Source of the DNA: Pseudoalteromonas neustonica
GTDB lineage: Bacteria; Pseudomonadota; Gammaproteobacteria; Enterobacterales; Alteromonadaceae
DNA: 64,000 nucleotides
NCBI RefSeq assembly: GCF_001653135.1
Contig: NZ_BDDS01000021.1
Location: 1 to 64,000, forward strand
Direction of reading: 5' to 3'
In this document: in pieces, positions 35,262 through 45,150 of the stretch
Layout of the letters: every line of letters begins with the position of its first letter
Position numbering within the stretch: position 1 is the first letter of the stretch
Translations under genes and position numbers: made by a program
Notes under the pieces: generated by a model
What the model was told of the DNA's origin: nothing
Database searches by the model: none
The model's input: the letters and a program-made list of their open reading frames with translations, nothing else

Positions 35262-36068
35262 CTAGCTAAACGTTGACCAAATAGGTGCGTGATCTGAGGG
35301 CTTTTCAATGCCTCGTAATTCGTAATCAATACCAGCATCGATACAGCGCGCAGCTAAATCCGAGGTTGCTAAAACAACATCAATTCTCAATCCTCGGTTA
35401 TCATCAAACCCTTTTGAACGGTAATCAAACCATGAATATTGCTCAACAGTGTCAGGATGAAGTTCACGGAACGTGTCTTTGAAGCCCCAATCAAGTAACG
35501 TTGCAAGCCATTGACGCTCTTCTGGCTGGAAGGAACATTTGCCTGTTTTTAGCCAACGTTTACGATTTGGCTCGCCAATACCAATATCTAACTCGGTTGG
35601 AGAAATATTGATATCACCCATAACAATGACGTCTTCATCACTGTTGTGGTTTGTATCAAGGTGGGTCATTAAGTCTTGATAAAATTGGCGTTTGTACGGA
35701 AATTTAGTTTCATGTGCAATGTTGTCGCCTTGTGGAAAGTAGCCATTCATAACGGTTAAGTCACGGCCATTTTCTTGGCTAACGGTGACGCTAATCATCC
35801 GTTTTTGCGATTCATCAGTGTCAGTTGCAAACCCTTTAAATACAGATTTAGGCTCTGCTTTACACAACATAGCAACCCCGTAATGGGCTTTTTGACCATG
35901 AAAATAAACGTGGTAACCCATTTTTTGCACATCTTCTAACGGAAAGGCTTCATCATGAACTTTAATTTCCTGCAAACCAATAATGTCAGGTTGATGTTTA
36001 TCAATAATTGCTTGTAATTGGTGTAGGCGAGCGCGCAGCCCGTTAATGTTAAATGAAATAACTTTCAT
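35262..36068 (-). CDS. xthA: Exodeoxyribonuclease III
   Basis: 268 residues, as in E. coli. An AP endonuclease and 3'-5' exonuclease of base excision repair. Seen: metal-binding SFNINGLRARLHQL, the LQEIKV Glu, catalytic GDINISPTELDIG, and the C-terminal SDHAPIWSTF with the catalytic His. Alone on its strand. Confidence 0.96.
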   Translation of the reverse strand: MKVISFNINGLRARLHQLQAIIDKHQPDIIGLQEIKVHDEAFPLEDVQKMGYHVYFHGQKAHYGVAMLCKAEPKSVFKGFATDTDESQKRMISVTVSQENGRDLTVMNGYFPQGDNIAHETKFPYKRQFYQDLMTHLDTNHNSDEDVIVMGDINISPTELDIGIGEPNRKRWLKTGKCSFQPEERQWLATLLDWGFKDTFRELHPDTVEQYSWFDYRSKGFDDNRGLRIDVVLATSDLAARCIDAGIDYELRGIEKPSDHAPIWSTFS

Positions 36069-36243
36069 AAGATGGCCCTAAATAATTATCTTCTTTTAGA
36101 TGAGGGCTAAATTCTATCATCAAATAGCGGATGGCACATGCGGTTATTAATAAAAATGAACTGCTGTTTTGTTGAACAAATGATGATCAAGCATTAAGCG
36201 TTGTTAATGCCATATTAAATAAAAAATTAAATATATAATCCAG

Positions 36244-36271
36244 TTGATTTGTATGTTTGTGTATATATAAT
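36244..36271 (+). promoter_or_regulatory. Sigma-70 promoter of the DUF3718 gene
   Basis: TTGATT, a 16-base spacer and TATAAT, 46 bases before the start codon. The match to the consensus is good. Confidence 0.7.
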
Positions 36272-36317
36272 GCGCGCAAACCACCCGTTCATTATTTATT
36301 CATTTTAAAGGTACATC

Positions 36318-36749
36318 ATGAAAAAACAACTTTTAGCATTGTTCGTAGCAACTGTTTCTTTCTCACATTCAGTCAGCGCGGCGCAGTATGTTTCAGCGGA
36401 TCATAAAATTGAGTCTAAGTTATGCTCTATTAGTGCTAATGAAGGTTTTTCTGCAGCCAGAAAAGTGGCAGCGCAACATGGTGTAAACCTATCTCGTTTT
36501 TCAAAAAGCATTTTGTGCAATGGTGACGATATTCGTAACATTGCAAAAAAAATCAATGATAATGCTCAACAAGCGAGAGTGATCGAGGTGTTTGCTAAAA
36601 ATACACAGCAAGAAACTCAGTTATGCATTACAGCTTTAAAGCAAGGACTTGCACCCGTTAAAGAAAAAATTGGTAACTTAAATTCACTAAAATGTAATGG
36701 TGAAGTAGTAACAGATTTTGTGAAGCGTTATCAAAACGCCGCAATTTAA
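36318..36749 (+). CDS. Exported DUF3718-like protein, two repeats
   Basis: 143 residues with a signal peptide ending SVSA (about residue 21). Two copies of a Cys-containing motif follow (KLCSISANEGF...ILCNGDD and QLCITALKQGL...LKCNGEV), giving four cysteines likely paired as disulfides. The pattern fits DUF3718, a family of small exported proteins of unknown role in Alteromonadales. It has a good promoter and ribosome site (AAAGG). Confidence 0.7.
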   Translation: MKKQLLALFVATVSFSHSVSAAQYVSADHKIESKLCSISANEGFSAARKVAAQHGVNLSRFSKSILCNGDDIRNIAKKINDNAQQARVIEVFAKNTQQETQLCITALKQGLAPVKEKIGNLNSLKCNGEVVTDFVKRYQNAAI

Positions 36750-36916
36750 GTATTTGCAATGCATGCAATTTTTACATGCTTGTATGAAATGGTTGCAGTG
36801 AGGCAGGTTGGTGAATGACCTGCATTTCATTAATTTATTGATTTTTAAGGTTTTTAAAGTTGGCATTTAACTTGTTTGTATTTGATTGAAATTAATCAAT
36901 TACAAGGAAATTTCTT

Positions 36917-37435
36917 ATGAAAAAGTTAACTTTAGCATCTACTATTTTAGCTGCTCTGAGCTTATCAGCATGTTCGACATCTTCAATGCCAAAAATCGAC
37001 AGTAATTTTGGTAGTTTAGATAATGACGATGATGGCTACATCTCAAAAGTAGAGGCTGATGATGACAATATTTGGGAACATTTCTCAAACATTGATACAA
37101 ATATGGACGAGCAGATCAGCCGTAAAGAATTTAATAGTTATATGCAACTCAATACCGGTAAAGTTGCCAGCGATACAGAGGTTGCTGACTCTGCTTTTAA
37201 AGCCGACATTGCCAAATTTGATCCGATTGAAAACGATTTTAGTTCTTTAGATAATGACCGTAATGGTTTTATCTCTATCAGTGAAGCAAACGATGATGAC
37301 ATAGCAAACCACTTCGGTTATATGGATACAAACCAAGACAAACGTATAAGTCAGCAAGAGTTTATAGGTTATATTCAAACTTATGGTAGCGATGTTGCTG
37401 AAGATGAAGCACTTGAAATGATCAAAAATAGTTAA
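36917..37435 (+). CDS. EF-hand lipoprotein
   Basis: 172 residues. Lipobox at LSLSACS (Cys19), then four EF-hand loops in two pairs: DNDDDGYISKVE, DTNMDEQISRKE, DNDRNGFISISE and DTNQDKRISQQE. All keep Asp/Asn ligands, so calcium binding is expected at the envelope. The two halves are tandem copies of a 75-residue block. Function unknown. A ribosome site (AAGGAA) precedes the start. Confidence 0.8.
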   Translation: MKKLTLASTILAALSLSACSTSSMPKIDSNFGSLDNDDDGYISKVEADDDNIWEHFSNIDTNMDEQISRKEFNSYMQLNTGKVASDTEVADSAFKADIAKFDPIENDFSSLDNDRNGFISISEANDDDIANHFGYMDTNQDKRISQQEFIGYIQTYGSDVAEDEALEMIKNS

Positions 37436-37460
37436 TTTATTTACGCTTATTAAATCATAC

Positions 37461-37497
37461 CAATGCCAATAGCTTCGTTATTGGCATTTTTTATGTA
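37461..37497 (+). terminator. Terminator after the EF-hand gene
   Basis: AATGCCAATA pairs with TATTGGCATT around GCTTCGT, followed by a TTTT tract. Confidence 0.8.
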
Positions 37498-37578
37498 TTT
37501 TTAACGATTGTTTTTCCTAGTTTCAGTTAGATCTGTCATAATAATGCGTTACATAAGCTTATTAGATAAAGGGTAGGT

Positions 37579-38169
37579 ATGGCGGGTCGGCGAATTAGTG
37601 ATGAGCAACTTGTTGAGATCATTGAAGCGGCGATATTTGTTGCTGGAAAACCCCTCACTAAACGGCATATAAAAGACACGGTGTTAATTGATTTAAATAT
37701 TTCAATGGCACGGATCACTCACGCTGTAGAACAAATACAGCTGCATTATCAAACACGCGGAATTCGTTTGGTAGAAGTTGGGAGTGGTTTTCGATTTCAA
37801 GCGTGTGCGAGTCTAGGTCCGTGGTTAAGTAACCTGTGGCAAGAGCGTGCACCAAAATACTCTCGAGCATTATTAGAAACCCTTTCACTTATTGCATATC
37901 GACAACCGATCACTCGGGGCGAGATTGAGCAAGTACGAGGTGTGACTGTTGGCTCGGGAATTATTAAAAATCTGCTCGAGCGTGAGTGGATTAAAGTCGT
38001 TGGGCATAAAGAAGTACCGGGGCGGCCCGCTTTATATGCAACAACTAAACAATTTTTAGATTATTTTTCGTTAGCGGGTTTAGATAGCTTACCTCCGTTG
38101 CCTAAGCAGCAACAAAGCAAAATCGACCAGCTATTGAGTGATCCTTCTGTGAGAGAACTATCCGAATGA
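37579..38169 (+). CDS. scpB: Segregation and condensation protein B
   Basis: 196 residues. Part of the SMC-ScpAB condensin. It has the two winged-helix domains typical of ScpB (EAAIFVAGKPLTKRHI, ALLETLSLIAYRQPITRGEIE, RPALYATTKQFLDYF). Usually scpA stands directly upstream; here it does not, an EF-hand lipoprotein gene is found instead. A 4-base overlap couples it to rluB. Confidence 0.93.
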   Translation: MAGRRISDEQLVEIIEAAIFVAGKPLTKRHIKDTVLIDLNISMARITHAVEQIQLHYQTRGIRLVEVGSGFRFQACASLGPWLSNLWQERAPKYSRALLETLSLIAYRQPITRGEIEQVRGVTVGSGIIKNLLEREWIKVVGHKEVPGRPALYATTKQFLDYFSLAGLDSLPPLPKQQQSKIDQLLSDPSVRELSE

Positions 38170-39035
38170 GTATACAAGGTGAAAAGTTACAAAAAGTATT
38201 GGCAAGAGCAGGTGTTGGCTCTCGTCGTGAAATGGAAAAATACATTGATGCAAATCGCGTGAGTGTAAATGGCAAAGTGGCAAAGTTAGGCGATCGCGTA
38301 GAAGAAACCGATTTGATCCGTGTTGACGGCCACACTGTTAAAATTGAAGAAAAAGCAGAACGAATTTGCCGTGTTATTATGTATAACAAGCCTGAGGGCG
38401 AATTGTGTACACGTAAAGATCCAGAAGGACGCAGAACAGTATTTGATCGTCTCCCACGTGTTGATGGCGAACGTTGGATTGCTGTGGGCCGCTTAGATAT
38501 AAACACGGCGGGTTTAATGTTATTCACCAACGACGGTGAATTAGCGAATCGCCTAATGCACCCAAGTTATGAAGTTGAGCGTGAATATTCGGCACGTGTA
38601 TTTGGTGAGGTAACAGCTGAAACAGTAAAAAACCTAACCAGAGGTGTTGAACTTGAAGATGGTATGGCTAAATTCCTTAATATAAAACCGCTGGGCGGTG
38701 AAGGTATTAACCGTTGGTTTAATGTTACGTTAACTGAAGGGCGTAACCGTGAAGTGCGTCGTTTATGGCAATCACAAGATGTCGAAGTATCTCGTCTTAT
38801 TCGTATTCGTTACGGCAAGCTAGAGCTCGATAAACGCTTACCACAAGGTGGTTGGGCTGAATTAGATTTAGAAACAGTCAATTACTTACGTAAAACGGTA
38901 AAACTGGGCCGTGAAACGCAGACTAAATTGTCAGTTATGCCAGAAAAGCGTAAAGATAAGCGCGCCAAAATCAACCAAATTCGTAAAGCGGTTAAAAAAC
39001 ATAATAATCGTGTTAAGCAGACAAAACGTCGCTAA
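38166..39035 (+). CDS. rluB: 23S rRNA pseudouridine synthase RluB
   Basis: 289 residues. It converts U2605 of 23S rRNA to pseudouridine. N-terminal S4 domain (KVLARAGVGSRREMEKYI), the RsuA-family catalytic motif WIAVGRLDINTAGLMLFTND with the active Asp, and a basic C-terminal tail (KKHNNRVKQTKRR). The 4-base overlap with scpB shows one transcript, ended by a terminator. Confidence 0.95.
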   Translation: MSIQGEKLQKVLARAGVGSRREMEKYIDANRVSVNGKVAKLGDRVEETDLIRVDGHTVKIEEKAERICRVIMYNKPEGELCTRKDPEGRRTVFDRLPRVDGERWIAVGRLDINTAGLMLFTNDGELANRLMHPSYEVEREYSARVFGEVTAETVKNLTRGVELEDGMAKFLNIKPLGGEGINRWFNVTLTEGRNREVRRLWQSQDVEVSRLIRIRYGKLELDKRLPQGGWAELDLETVNYLRKTVKLGRETQTKLSVMPEKRKDKRAKINQIRKAVKKHNNRVKQTKRR

Positions 39036-39051
39036 TTGTTTTGTTAGCATT

Positions 39052-39080
39052 AAAAAAGCCGCTTAAATAGCGGCTTTTTC
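39052..39080 (+). terminator. Terminator after rluB
   Basis: AAAAAAGCCGCT pairs with AGCGGCTTTTT around TAAAT. Confidence 0.85.
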
Positions 39081-39107
39081 GATCGGGACTATTGTCCGAA
39101 GTTTAGG

Positions 39108-39203
39108 TTATACCAATCGTATTAAGTTACTGACCATTTATAACGCAGTTAGCGCTTTATTTAACTCGCTAGAATAGTTAAATATTTAAGTTGATTGGTA
39201 TTA
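39108..39203. repeat. Palindromic intergenic repeat with ATACCAATC ends
   Basis: TTATACCAATC at 39108-39118 and its near-perfect inverse GATTGGTATTA at 39193-39203, 96 bases in all. The interior (TAACGCAGTTAGCGCTTTA) shares a core with the repeat near 29540. The right end includes the stop codon of yciK. Such ATACCAATC-bounded elements are, as I recall, common in Pseudoalteromonas intergenic DNA. Confidence 0.5.
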
Positions 39204-39944
39204 CTTAGCTTGTGCGTCTAATGATTGGCCATTCACGTCTTTTGAATCATCACTCATTAAATATAAGTACGTTGGCATTAAGTCTTCAGGGCATGCCAGT
39301 TTATCTCTGTCTTCGCCCGGATAGACACTAGCACGCATTGCAGTATGAGTAGCACCTGGATTGATACAGTTAATACGAATATTGGTTTTACCTACTTCAC
39401 ACGCCCACGTTTGCATCATACCTTCAACAGCAAATTTAGAGATTGCGTATGCACCCCAAAATTCACGGCCTTGGCGGCCAACACCAGATGAAGTAAAGAT
39501 AATCGATGCACTTGGTGATTTTCTCAGTACTGGGAACATGTATTTAGTGATCATTGCTTGAGCCGTGACATTAACTTTCATGATGTTGTCAAACGTTGAT
39601 GAACAAAAATGCTCAAGTGGCCCTAATGAACCAATAATACCGGCATTATTAAGTAAGCCATCAAGTTTACCAAACTGCTGCTCTATCGTGACACCTAAGT
39701 CTCTAAAGTTTTGTTTTGTTGCACCTTTTAAATCCATCGGTACAATTGCAGGCTTTGGACCACTTAATGCGATGATTTCATCATAAACGGCTTCAAGCTT
39801 GCTGGTGGTTTTACCTAAAAGAATCACTGTTGCGCCATGCTTTGCATAAGTAAGTGCAGCAACTCGGCCGATGCCATCGCCGGCACCAGTAATTAAGATC
39901 ACTTTGTCTTGCAGGGCATTTTCAGCCGCTTTGTAAGTTTGCAT
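39201..39944 (-). CDS. yciK: YciK-family short-chain oxidoreductase
   Basis: 247 residues. A Rossmann-fold SDR with the NAD(P) motif TGAGDGIG, the NNAG motif (LLNNAGIIG) and the YAISK catalytic Tyr/Lys (WGAYAISKF), plus the YciK-specific SVYPGEDRDKL...PTYLYLMSDDS tail. Substrate unknown. In E. coli yciK lies near rluB, sohB and topA, as here. Confidence 0.9.
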   Translation of the reverse strand: MQTYKAAENALQDKVILITGAGDGIGRVAALTYAKHGATVILLGKTTSKLEAVYDEIIALSGPKPAIVPMDLKGATKQNFRDLGVTIEQQFGKLDGLLNNAGIIGSLGPLEHFCSSTFDNIMKVNVTAQAMITKYMFPVLRKSPSASIIFTSSGVGRQGREFWGAYAISKFAVEGMMQTWACEVGKTNIRINCINPGATHTAMRASVYPGEDRDKLACPEDLMPTYLYLMSDDSKDVNGQSLDAQAK

Positions 39945-40197
39945 AAGAAAGGTCCAAAAGAATTTATTTCAATGATTTTAACATAGCAAAACACCAAGTT
40001 ATCGAATTTATTGTAAAATAAGGTGGCGAAATTTGAAACTTTACGTTAACTTTAACTGGTCTAATGTCTTGTTAATAACCTAATTACATTATTTTAACTA
40101 ATATTTATCTATCACGTTTAAGAATTTAGTAAAACATTAACTACACTTATTTATTTGAACACACTATAAAAATAAGATTTTGTGCGGAGCAAACAAC

Positions 40198-42627
40198 ATG
40201 AAAAAAATGCTACTCTCACTTGCAATTACAGCTGCTTTAGCTGGTTGCGGCGGCGGTGAAACATTAGAAGACGTTAAAAAAGAGACTCCAGCAGTGATCC
40301 CCGCTGCTACAGTGAAATTTGACCCTGCCAATGGGGTGATTTCAGTCCCCAATGACTTATTAATGAGCGGCACTAAAGATGGTACGCTGAATATTCCAGG
40401 TGAGCTAGATGCCAATGGCGTATCTATTAGCAGAGCTGCCTATGCAAATCCATCAATGGCATTAGGCGCACTGGATGGCTGGTCAAGCCAAGTACCATTT
40501 AAAATCGACTTAGCATTTCCACCAAGTATTAGTCTTGATGCAACCTCAGCCGGAACTCCTGGTGCTGTGCGGATATTTGAAGTTATTATGGGCGCAAGTC
40601 TTACCGATGCACAGTGCTCTGTGGCACCTGCTGGCGCAGCATGTAAGCTAGTAGGTGAACTTACCTTTGGTGTTGATTTTGTAACTAAAGGCAGTGGTGA
40701 TGCAGTTGCCATTATTCCACTTAAACCATTTAAAGCCGGTAGCTCTTACATTAACGTTTTAACGACCAGTTTAAAGGATTCAGAAGGGCGTTCAATTAAG
40801 CCTTCATCAACGTATGGTTTAGTAAAACAAGAAACACCCTTAATTACACCGTCTCAACTTGCCTTGCAAGGTGCAGTTAATAGTTACGAAAATGTTGTTA
40901 CTTCAGGCGGTGCAATTAGTAAAGATGATATTATTTACTCTGCTGCTATGACGATTCAATCAGTAGGGCCTGTTCTTAGCACTATTAAGTCTCTTTTGGC
41001 TGCTAGTTTACAAAACCAAGCGTTGCCAAGGCCTGCAGTACAAGTACCAGAACAACCAATGTTAACCGTTGAGCAAGTGTTTGCTGCGAAAAATATTACA
41101 GGGCTTTCACCTGCTTTTGCTGGTGTGCAATATCAAAAAGGTAATGTAATGTTACCTATGTATTTATCAACCCCAACGGGTACTGCAATTACTGATTTAG
41201 CAGACACCTATTGGCAAGGCATGTGTGATAGTGCAGTAGCTGTACTTGGATATAAAGCGGCTGCAGGTGATGCTTTCCCAGCAGAACCTATAAGTGTTAA
41301 TGACGGCACATGTGCTGCATTGAGTGAAGGGCGTTTACGTGATTTAGGTTTAGATACAACTAAACATTTAACTAAATATAACTCAATACCTAAAGTACAG
41401 AGTATGGCAGATGTGCCAGTGCAAGTTACTAAACCTATTTTACCCGTTATTAATATGATTAGAGCACAAATAGGGATGGGCGAACTAACAATGCCAGCTG
41501 AGGGTTGGCCTGTTGTAATTTTACAACACGGTATTACAACACAAAAAGAGTCGATGCTAGCATTGACTGCAAGCTTAGCTGTACAAGGTTTTGCGACAGT
41601 AGCAATTGACCACCCAGTGCATGGCGAGCGTGGCATAGATGTTGATGGCGATGGTGAAGATGATTTTAATGCAACCACAGGTTCTGTGCTTGCATATATG
41701 AATCTACAGTCGTTGCTTGTAGCACGTGATAACTTAAGACAATCAGCGGCAGATTTATTGGGCTTACGTTTAGGCTTAAACTTTGTTAATGATGAATCTC
41801 TTAACACGCAAGATGTAACATACATTGGTCACTCGTTAGGCTCAATTGTCGCGCCTGCATTTGTTACACAAACAAATACACCATTGGCACCACAAGTAGA
41901 TCCTTTATTTAAAGTGAACACAGTTGCTTTAGCAAGCGGCGGCGGCGGTATCGCTAGCTTCTTGCTTGAGTCCGCAAGCTTTGGTCCATTTGTACAAGGT
42001 TCTGTGTTACTTTCAGCGGATACTGCTGAGTCTGCTGAATTTGCTGCGTACACACAAGGCCCTGCAATTTCAAACTGTGGTGAAGCCGATTATAGTCGTG
42101 CATTTACTTCATGTGCATACAAAGAATTTACTGCTGCGTTAACGGTAGCGGGTGAAACGACTAAAATAGCAAATATACAAGGTGTTATGACGCAATTTGC
42201 ATTTGCTTCACAAACAGCCCTAGATAGTGGTGATCCAACAAACTATGCAAGCTCCATTGCGGCGCTTGGCACACCTATTTACATGAATGTGGTTGTGGGT
42301 GATGGCGCGCTTAACAAAGCTGATCAAGTAATTCCACCGATGACTGTGAATAACCCTATTGCAGGTTCGCTTCCTTTAGCGCGTCTAATGGGCTTAACGA
42401 CGGTCGCTCAGTCGCAGCCACTAACTGAGGCACCTATGAGCTACGTTGTTAAGTTTACTAAAGGGCATCATGGTTCAGTATTGACGCCAGCCCCAGATGT
42501 AGGCGCAGGGTCAAATGCACAAGACAGCGCAGCAACAACCACCGAGATGCAGTTACAAATAGCATCTTACTTAGCAACACGCGGAAGAGCGTTATCAATT
42601 GCTAATACAGAGATTGTTACTGACTAA
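40198..42627 (+). CDS. VolA/Pla-1-family lipoprotein lipase
   Basis: 809 residues from ATG 40198 (GGAG eight bases upstream; the ORF's earlier ATG would spoil the signal peptide). Lipobox ALAGCGGGE (Cys16). A long N-terminal domain precedes an alpha/beta hydrolase with an oxyanion region VVILQHGITTQKE, nucleophile motif GHSLGS (about residue 545) and a final His in KGHHGSV. The family includes surface-exposed Vibrio VolA, a lysophospholipase that frees fatty acids. It interrupts the yciK-sohB pair. Confidence 0.85.
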   Translation: MKKMLLSLAITAALAGCGGGETLEDVKKETPAVIPAATVKFDPANGVISVPNDLLMSGTKDGTLNIPGELDANGVSISRAAYANPSMALGALDGWSSQVPFKIDLAFPPSISLDATSAGTPGAVRIFEVIMGASLTDAQCSVAPAGAACKLVGELTFGVDFVTKGSGDAVAIIPLKPFKAGSSYINVLTTSLKDSEGRSIKPSSTYGLVKQETPLITPSQLALQGAVNSYENVVTSGGAISKDDIIYSAAMTIQSVGPVLSTIKSLLAASLQNQALPRPAVQVPEQPMLTVEQVFAAKNITGLSPAFAGVQYQKGNVMLPMYLSTPTGTAITDLADTYWQGMCDSAVAVLGYKAAAGDAFPAEPISVNDGTCAALSEGRLRDLGLDTTKHLTKYNSIPKVQSMADVPVQVTKPILPVINMIRAQIGMGELTMPAEGWPVVILQHGITTQKESMLALTASLAVQGFATVAIDHPVHGERGIDVDGDGEDDFNATTGSVLAYMNLQSLLVARDNLRQSAADLLGLRLGLNFVNDESLNTQDVTYIGHSLGSIVAPAFVTQTNTPLAPQVDPLFKVNTVALASGGGGIASFLLESASFGPFVQGSVLLSADTAESAEFAAYTQGPAISNCGEADYSRAFTSCAYKEFTAALTVAGETTKIANIQGVMTQFAFASQTALDSGDPTNYASSIAALGTPIYMNVVVGDGALNKADQVIPPMTVNNPIAGSLPLARLMGLTTVAQSQPLTEAPMSYVVKFTKGHHGSVLTPAPDVGAGSNAQDSAATTTEMQLQIASYLATRGRALSIANTEIVTD

Positions 42628-42648
42628 GTTTTTGTAGTTAAGTAAACC

Positions 42649-42676
42649 AAAAGCCACTGAAATGTGGCTTTTTTGT
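42649..42676 (+). terminator. Terminator after the lipase gene
   Basis: AAAAGCCAC pairs with GTGGCTTTTTT around TGAAAT. Confidence 0.8.
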
Positions 42677-42740
42677 GTTTGAATGGTAAGTTAGCGCGAG
42701 TTCGGTTAAATTGATGCAAATTTTTATTTGGAGAATAGAA

Positions 42741-43760
42741 TTGGAATTTCTTTATGAGTACGGCATTTTTCTTGCCAAAACAGTGACCCTGGTTATCGCA
42801 ATTGCCGCTGTGGTAATAATTTTTGTGGGGGCTGCAGTAAAACCCAAAGTAAAAAAAGGCGAAATTGATATAGAGGATATATCAGAGCAATTAGAGGATT
42901 TAAAACATAGCTTTTTAGAGCACACATTATCGGGTAAAGCGTTAAAAGCATTTCATAAAACGCAAAAAGCCGACGCTAAAAAAGCAGCTGCAAATGAAGA
43001 GACCAAGCCTCGATTATACGTAATTGATTTTAATGGCAGTGTTGATGCTAATGAAGTGGATAGTTTACGTGAAGAAATCACGGCAATCGTTGCTATTGCA
43101 GATGCAACTAAAGATAAAGTGCTAATTCGCCTTGAAAGTGGTGGTGGTGTTGTTCATGGTTATGGCTTGGCTGCATCGCAATTACAACGTCTTAAAAATA
43201 AAGGCATACACTTAACCGTAGCAATAGATAAAGTGGCAGCCAGTGGCGGTTATATGATGGCATGTGTTGCAGATGAGATAGTTGCAGCACCTTTTGCTAT
43301 TGTTGGATCTATTGGTGTGATTGCGCAGATCCCAAATTTTAATAAAATATTGAAGAAAAATGATGTTGATTTTGAGCAAATAACAGCAGGCGAATTTAAG
43401 CGTACATTGACCTTATTTGGTGAAAATACGGATAAAGCGCGCGATAAATTTAAAGAGGAAATAGAGCAAACACATGGCTTATTTAAGCAGTTTGTTAGTT
43501 CGCAGCGCCCGTCACTGGATATTGATCTTGTTGCAACCGGGGAACATTGGTTTGCAACGCAAGCACTTGATAAAGGCTTGGTAGATACGATTGAAACAAG
43601 TGATGATACTTTATTAAAATATCAGGATGAGCGTCAAATTTATAAAGTAAAATACAAAGTTAAAAAGACACTCAGTGATAAACTTGCTATAGGTTTTAGT
43701 GGGGGTATTAATAAAGCGGGGGTATCCATTTACTCGCGTTTTAAAAGTTTAAACCCGTAG
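42741..43760 (+). CDS. sohB: Inner-membrane S49 protease SohB
   Basis: 339 residues from TTG 42741 (GGAG seven bases upstream), because E. coli SohB begins MELLSEYGLFLAK and here LEFLYEYGIFLAK does. An N-terminal membrane helix is followed by the S49 protease domain with catalytic Ser in VAASGGYMMAC and Lys in the following region of the fold (GSIGVIAQIPNF). Signal-peptide-peptidase type. Followed by a terminator. Confidence 0.93.
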   Translation: MEFLYEYGIFLAKTVTLVIAIAAVVIIFVGAAVKPKVKKGEIDIEDISEQLEDLKHSFLEHTLSGKALKAFHKTQKADAKKAAANEETKPRLYVIDFNGSVDANEVDSLREEITAIVAIADATKDKVLIRLESGGGVVHGYGLAASQLQRLKNKGIHLTVAIDKVAASGGYMMACVADEIVAAPFAIVGSIGVIAQIPNFNKILKKNDVDFEQITAGEFKRTLTLFGENTDKARDKFKEEIEQTHGLFKQFVSSQRPSLDIDLVATGEHWFATQALDKGLVDTIETSDDTLLKYQDERQIYKVKYKVKKTLSDKLAIGFSGGINKAGVSIYSRFKSLNP

Positions 43761-43770
43761 GTTAACCTAA

Positions 43771-43800
43771 TAAAAAACCCGCAGTTAAGCGGGTTTTTTA
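43771..43800. terminator. Bidirectional terminator between sohB and the symporter gene
   Basis: AAAAAACCCGC pairs with GCGGGTTTTTTA around AGTTAA. Confidence 0.85.
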
Positions 43801-43818
43801 GTGTTGAAAGTAAAAGTA

Positions 43819-45150
43819 TTATTCAGCTGATTTATGGTAATCCTCTAAATCTTTAGCTGCGTTAGGGTCATTAAAGATCTTTTCATCTAATTGACCTTCT
43901 GATTTAGCAACGACGCACGTCACCATACAATCACCCGTAACATTGACCGCTGTACGTGTCATATCAAGTAATCTATCAACACCAATGATAATAGCGATAC
44001 CTTCAACAGGTAAGCCAACTTGGTTAAGTACCATTGCAAGCATTATCAAACCAACGCCTGGCACGCCTGCGGTACCTACAGATGCAAGAGTTGCAGTTAG
44101 AATAACCATTAGGTAATCAGAAATAGTTAAATCAACACTAAATACCTGTGCAATAAAGACAGTCGCTACACCTTGCATAATGGCTGTGCCGTCCATGTTT
44201 ATGGTGGCGCCTAACGGGATGGTAAAAGAGGCTACAGAGTTATTTGCTCCTAATTTCTTAGTTGCTGTCTCTAATGTAATTGGCATCGTAGCGCTTGAGC
44301 TCGATGTACTAAATGCAAATAAACACGCGTGTTTCATTTTCTTTAAAAAGATAATTGGGTTTAGGCCCGTTAAAAATTTTAATAATAATGTGTAGTTTAT
44401 AAATGCATGAATAAAAAGCGCTGCAACCACAACACCAAAGTATTTAGCTAAGCTAACGATTAAATTTAGCTCAATTGTGGTAAATAACTTGGCCATTAAA
44501 CAAAATACACCATAAGGGGCGACGTTCATTAATAATGTAACCAACTTTAAAATCACAGTGTTTAGATCTTCAAAAACAGTTGCAACTCGCTTACCCGCCG
44601 AACCGCTAAGGGCCATTGCAATACCAAATAACAATGCAAACACAATAACCTGTAGCATATTACCGCTGGCCATGGCATCAATTGGGTTGGTTGGAAACAT
44701 ACCAATGATCACTTGAGCGAGTGTAGGGGCTTCTTTTGCGCTGTAAGTCGCTTCTGAAGGTAAGTTTATTCCTTCACCTGGGTTTACTAATAAAGCCAAG
44801 CTAATTGCAACCGTTATTGCAATTGCAGTGGTCAGTAGATAAAGGCCGATAGATTTTCCGCCAAGGCGACCTAGTTTTTTAGGGTCACTTAAGCTGCATG
44901 TTCCACAAACGAGAGAGACAAATACTAAGGGGACGACCAACATCTTCAAACTGGCTATAAAAATTTGTCCACCAATATGAAATAAACCATCTACAAAAAA
45001 GCCCTTAATTGGCAAAGAGAATAACCCAAGAGGGATTAGATAATCGTCTTCGCCAGCTAAGATAGCCTGAAAAATAAAGCCTACAGCAACCCCCAGCAAC
45101 ATACCAATCATGATGCGGGTGGTTAAACTCATTGAACGGATTTTCGACAT
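43819..45150 (-). CDS. Sodium/proton:dicarboxylate-glutamate symporter (DAACS)
   Basis: 443 residues with about eight membrane helices and two re-entrant loops. Motifs of the glutamate-transporter family: the serine-rich SSSSATMP loop, TIPLGATINMDGTAI, and VPGVGLIMLAMVL. It imports C4-dicarboxylates or acidic amino acids with Na+ or H+; the exact substrate is not clear. It sits, reversed, inside the sohB-topA interval. Confidence 0.9.
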   Translation of the reverse strand: MSKIRSMSLTTRIMIGMLLGVAVGFIFQAILAGEDDYLIPLGLFSLPIKGFFVDGLFHIGGQIFIASLKMLVVPLVFVSLVCGTCSLSDPKKLGRLGGKSIGLYLLTTAIAITVAISLALLVNPGEGINLPSEATYSAKEAPTLAQVIIGMFPTNPIDAMASGNMLQVIVFALLFGIAMALSGSAGKRVATVFEDLNTVILKLVTLLMNVAPYGVFCLMAKLFTTIELNLIVSLAKYFGVVVAALFIHAFINYTLLLKFLTGLNPIIFLKKMKHACLFAFSTSSSSATMPITLETATKKLGANNSVASFTIPLGATINMDGTAIMQGVATVFIAQVFSVDLTISDYLMVILTATLASVGTAGVPGVGLIMLAMVLNQVGLPVEGIAIIIGVDRLLDMTRTAVNVTGDCMVTCVVAKSEGQLDEKIFNDPNAAKDLEDYHKSAE

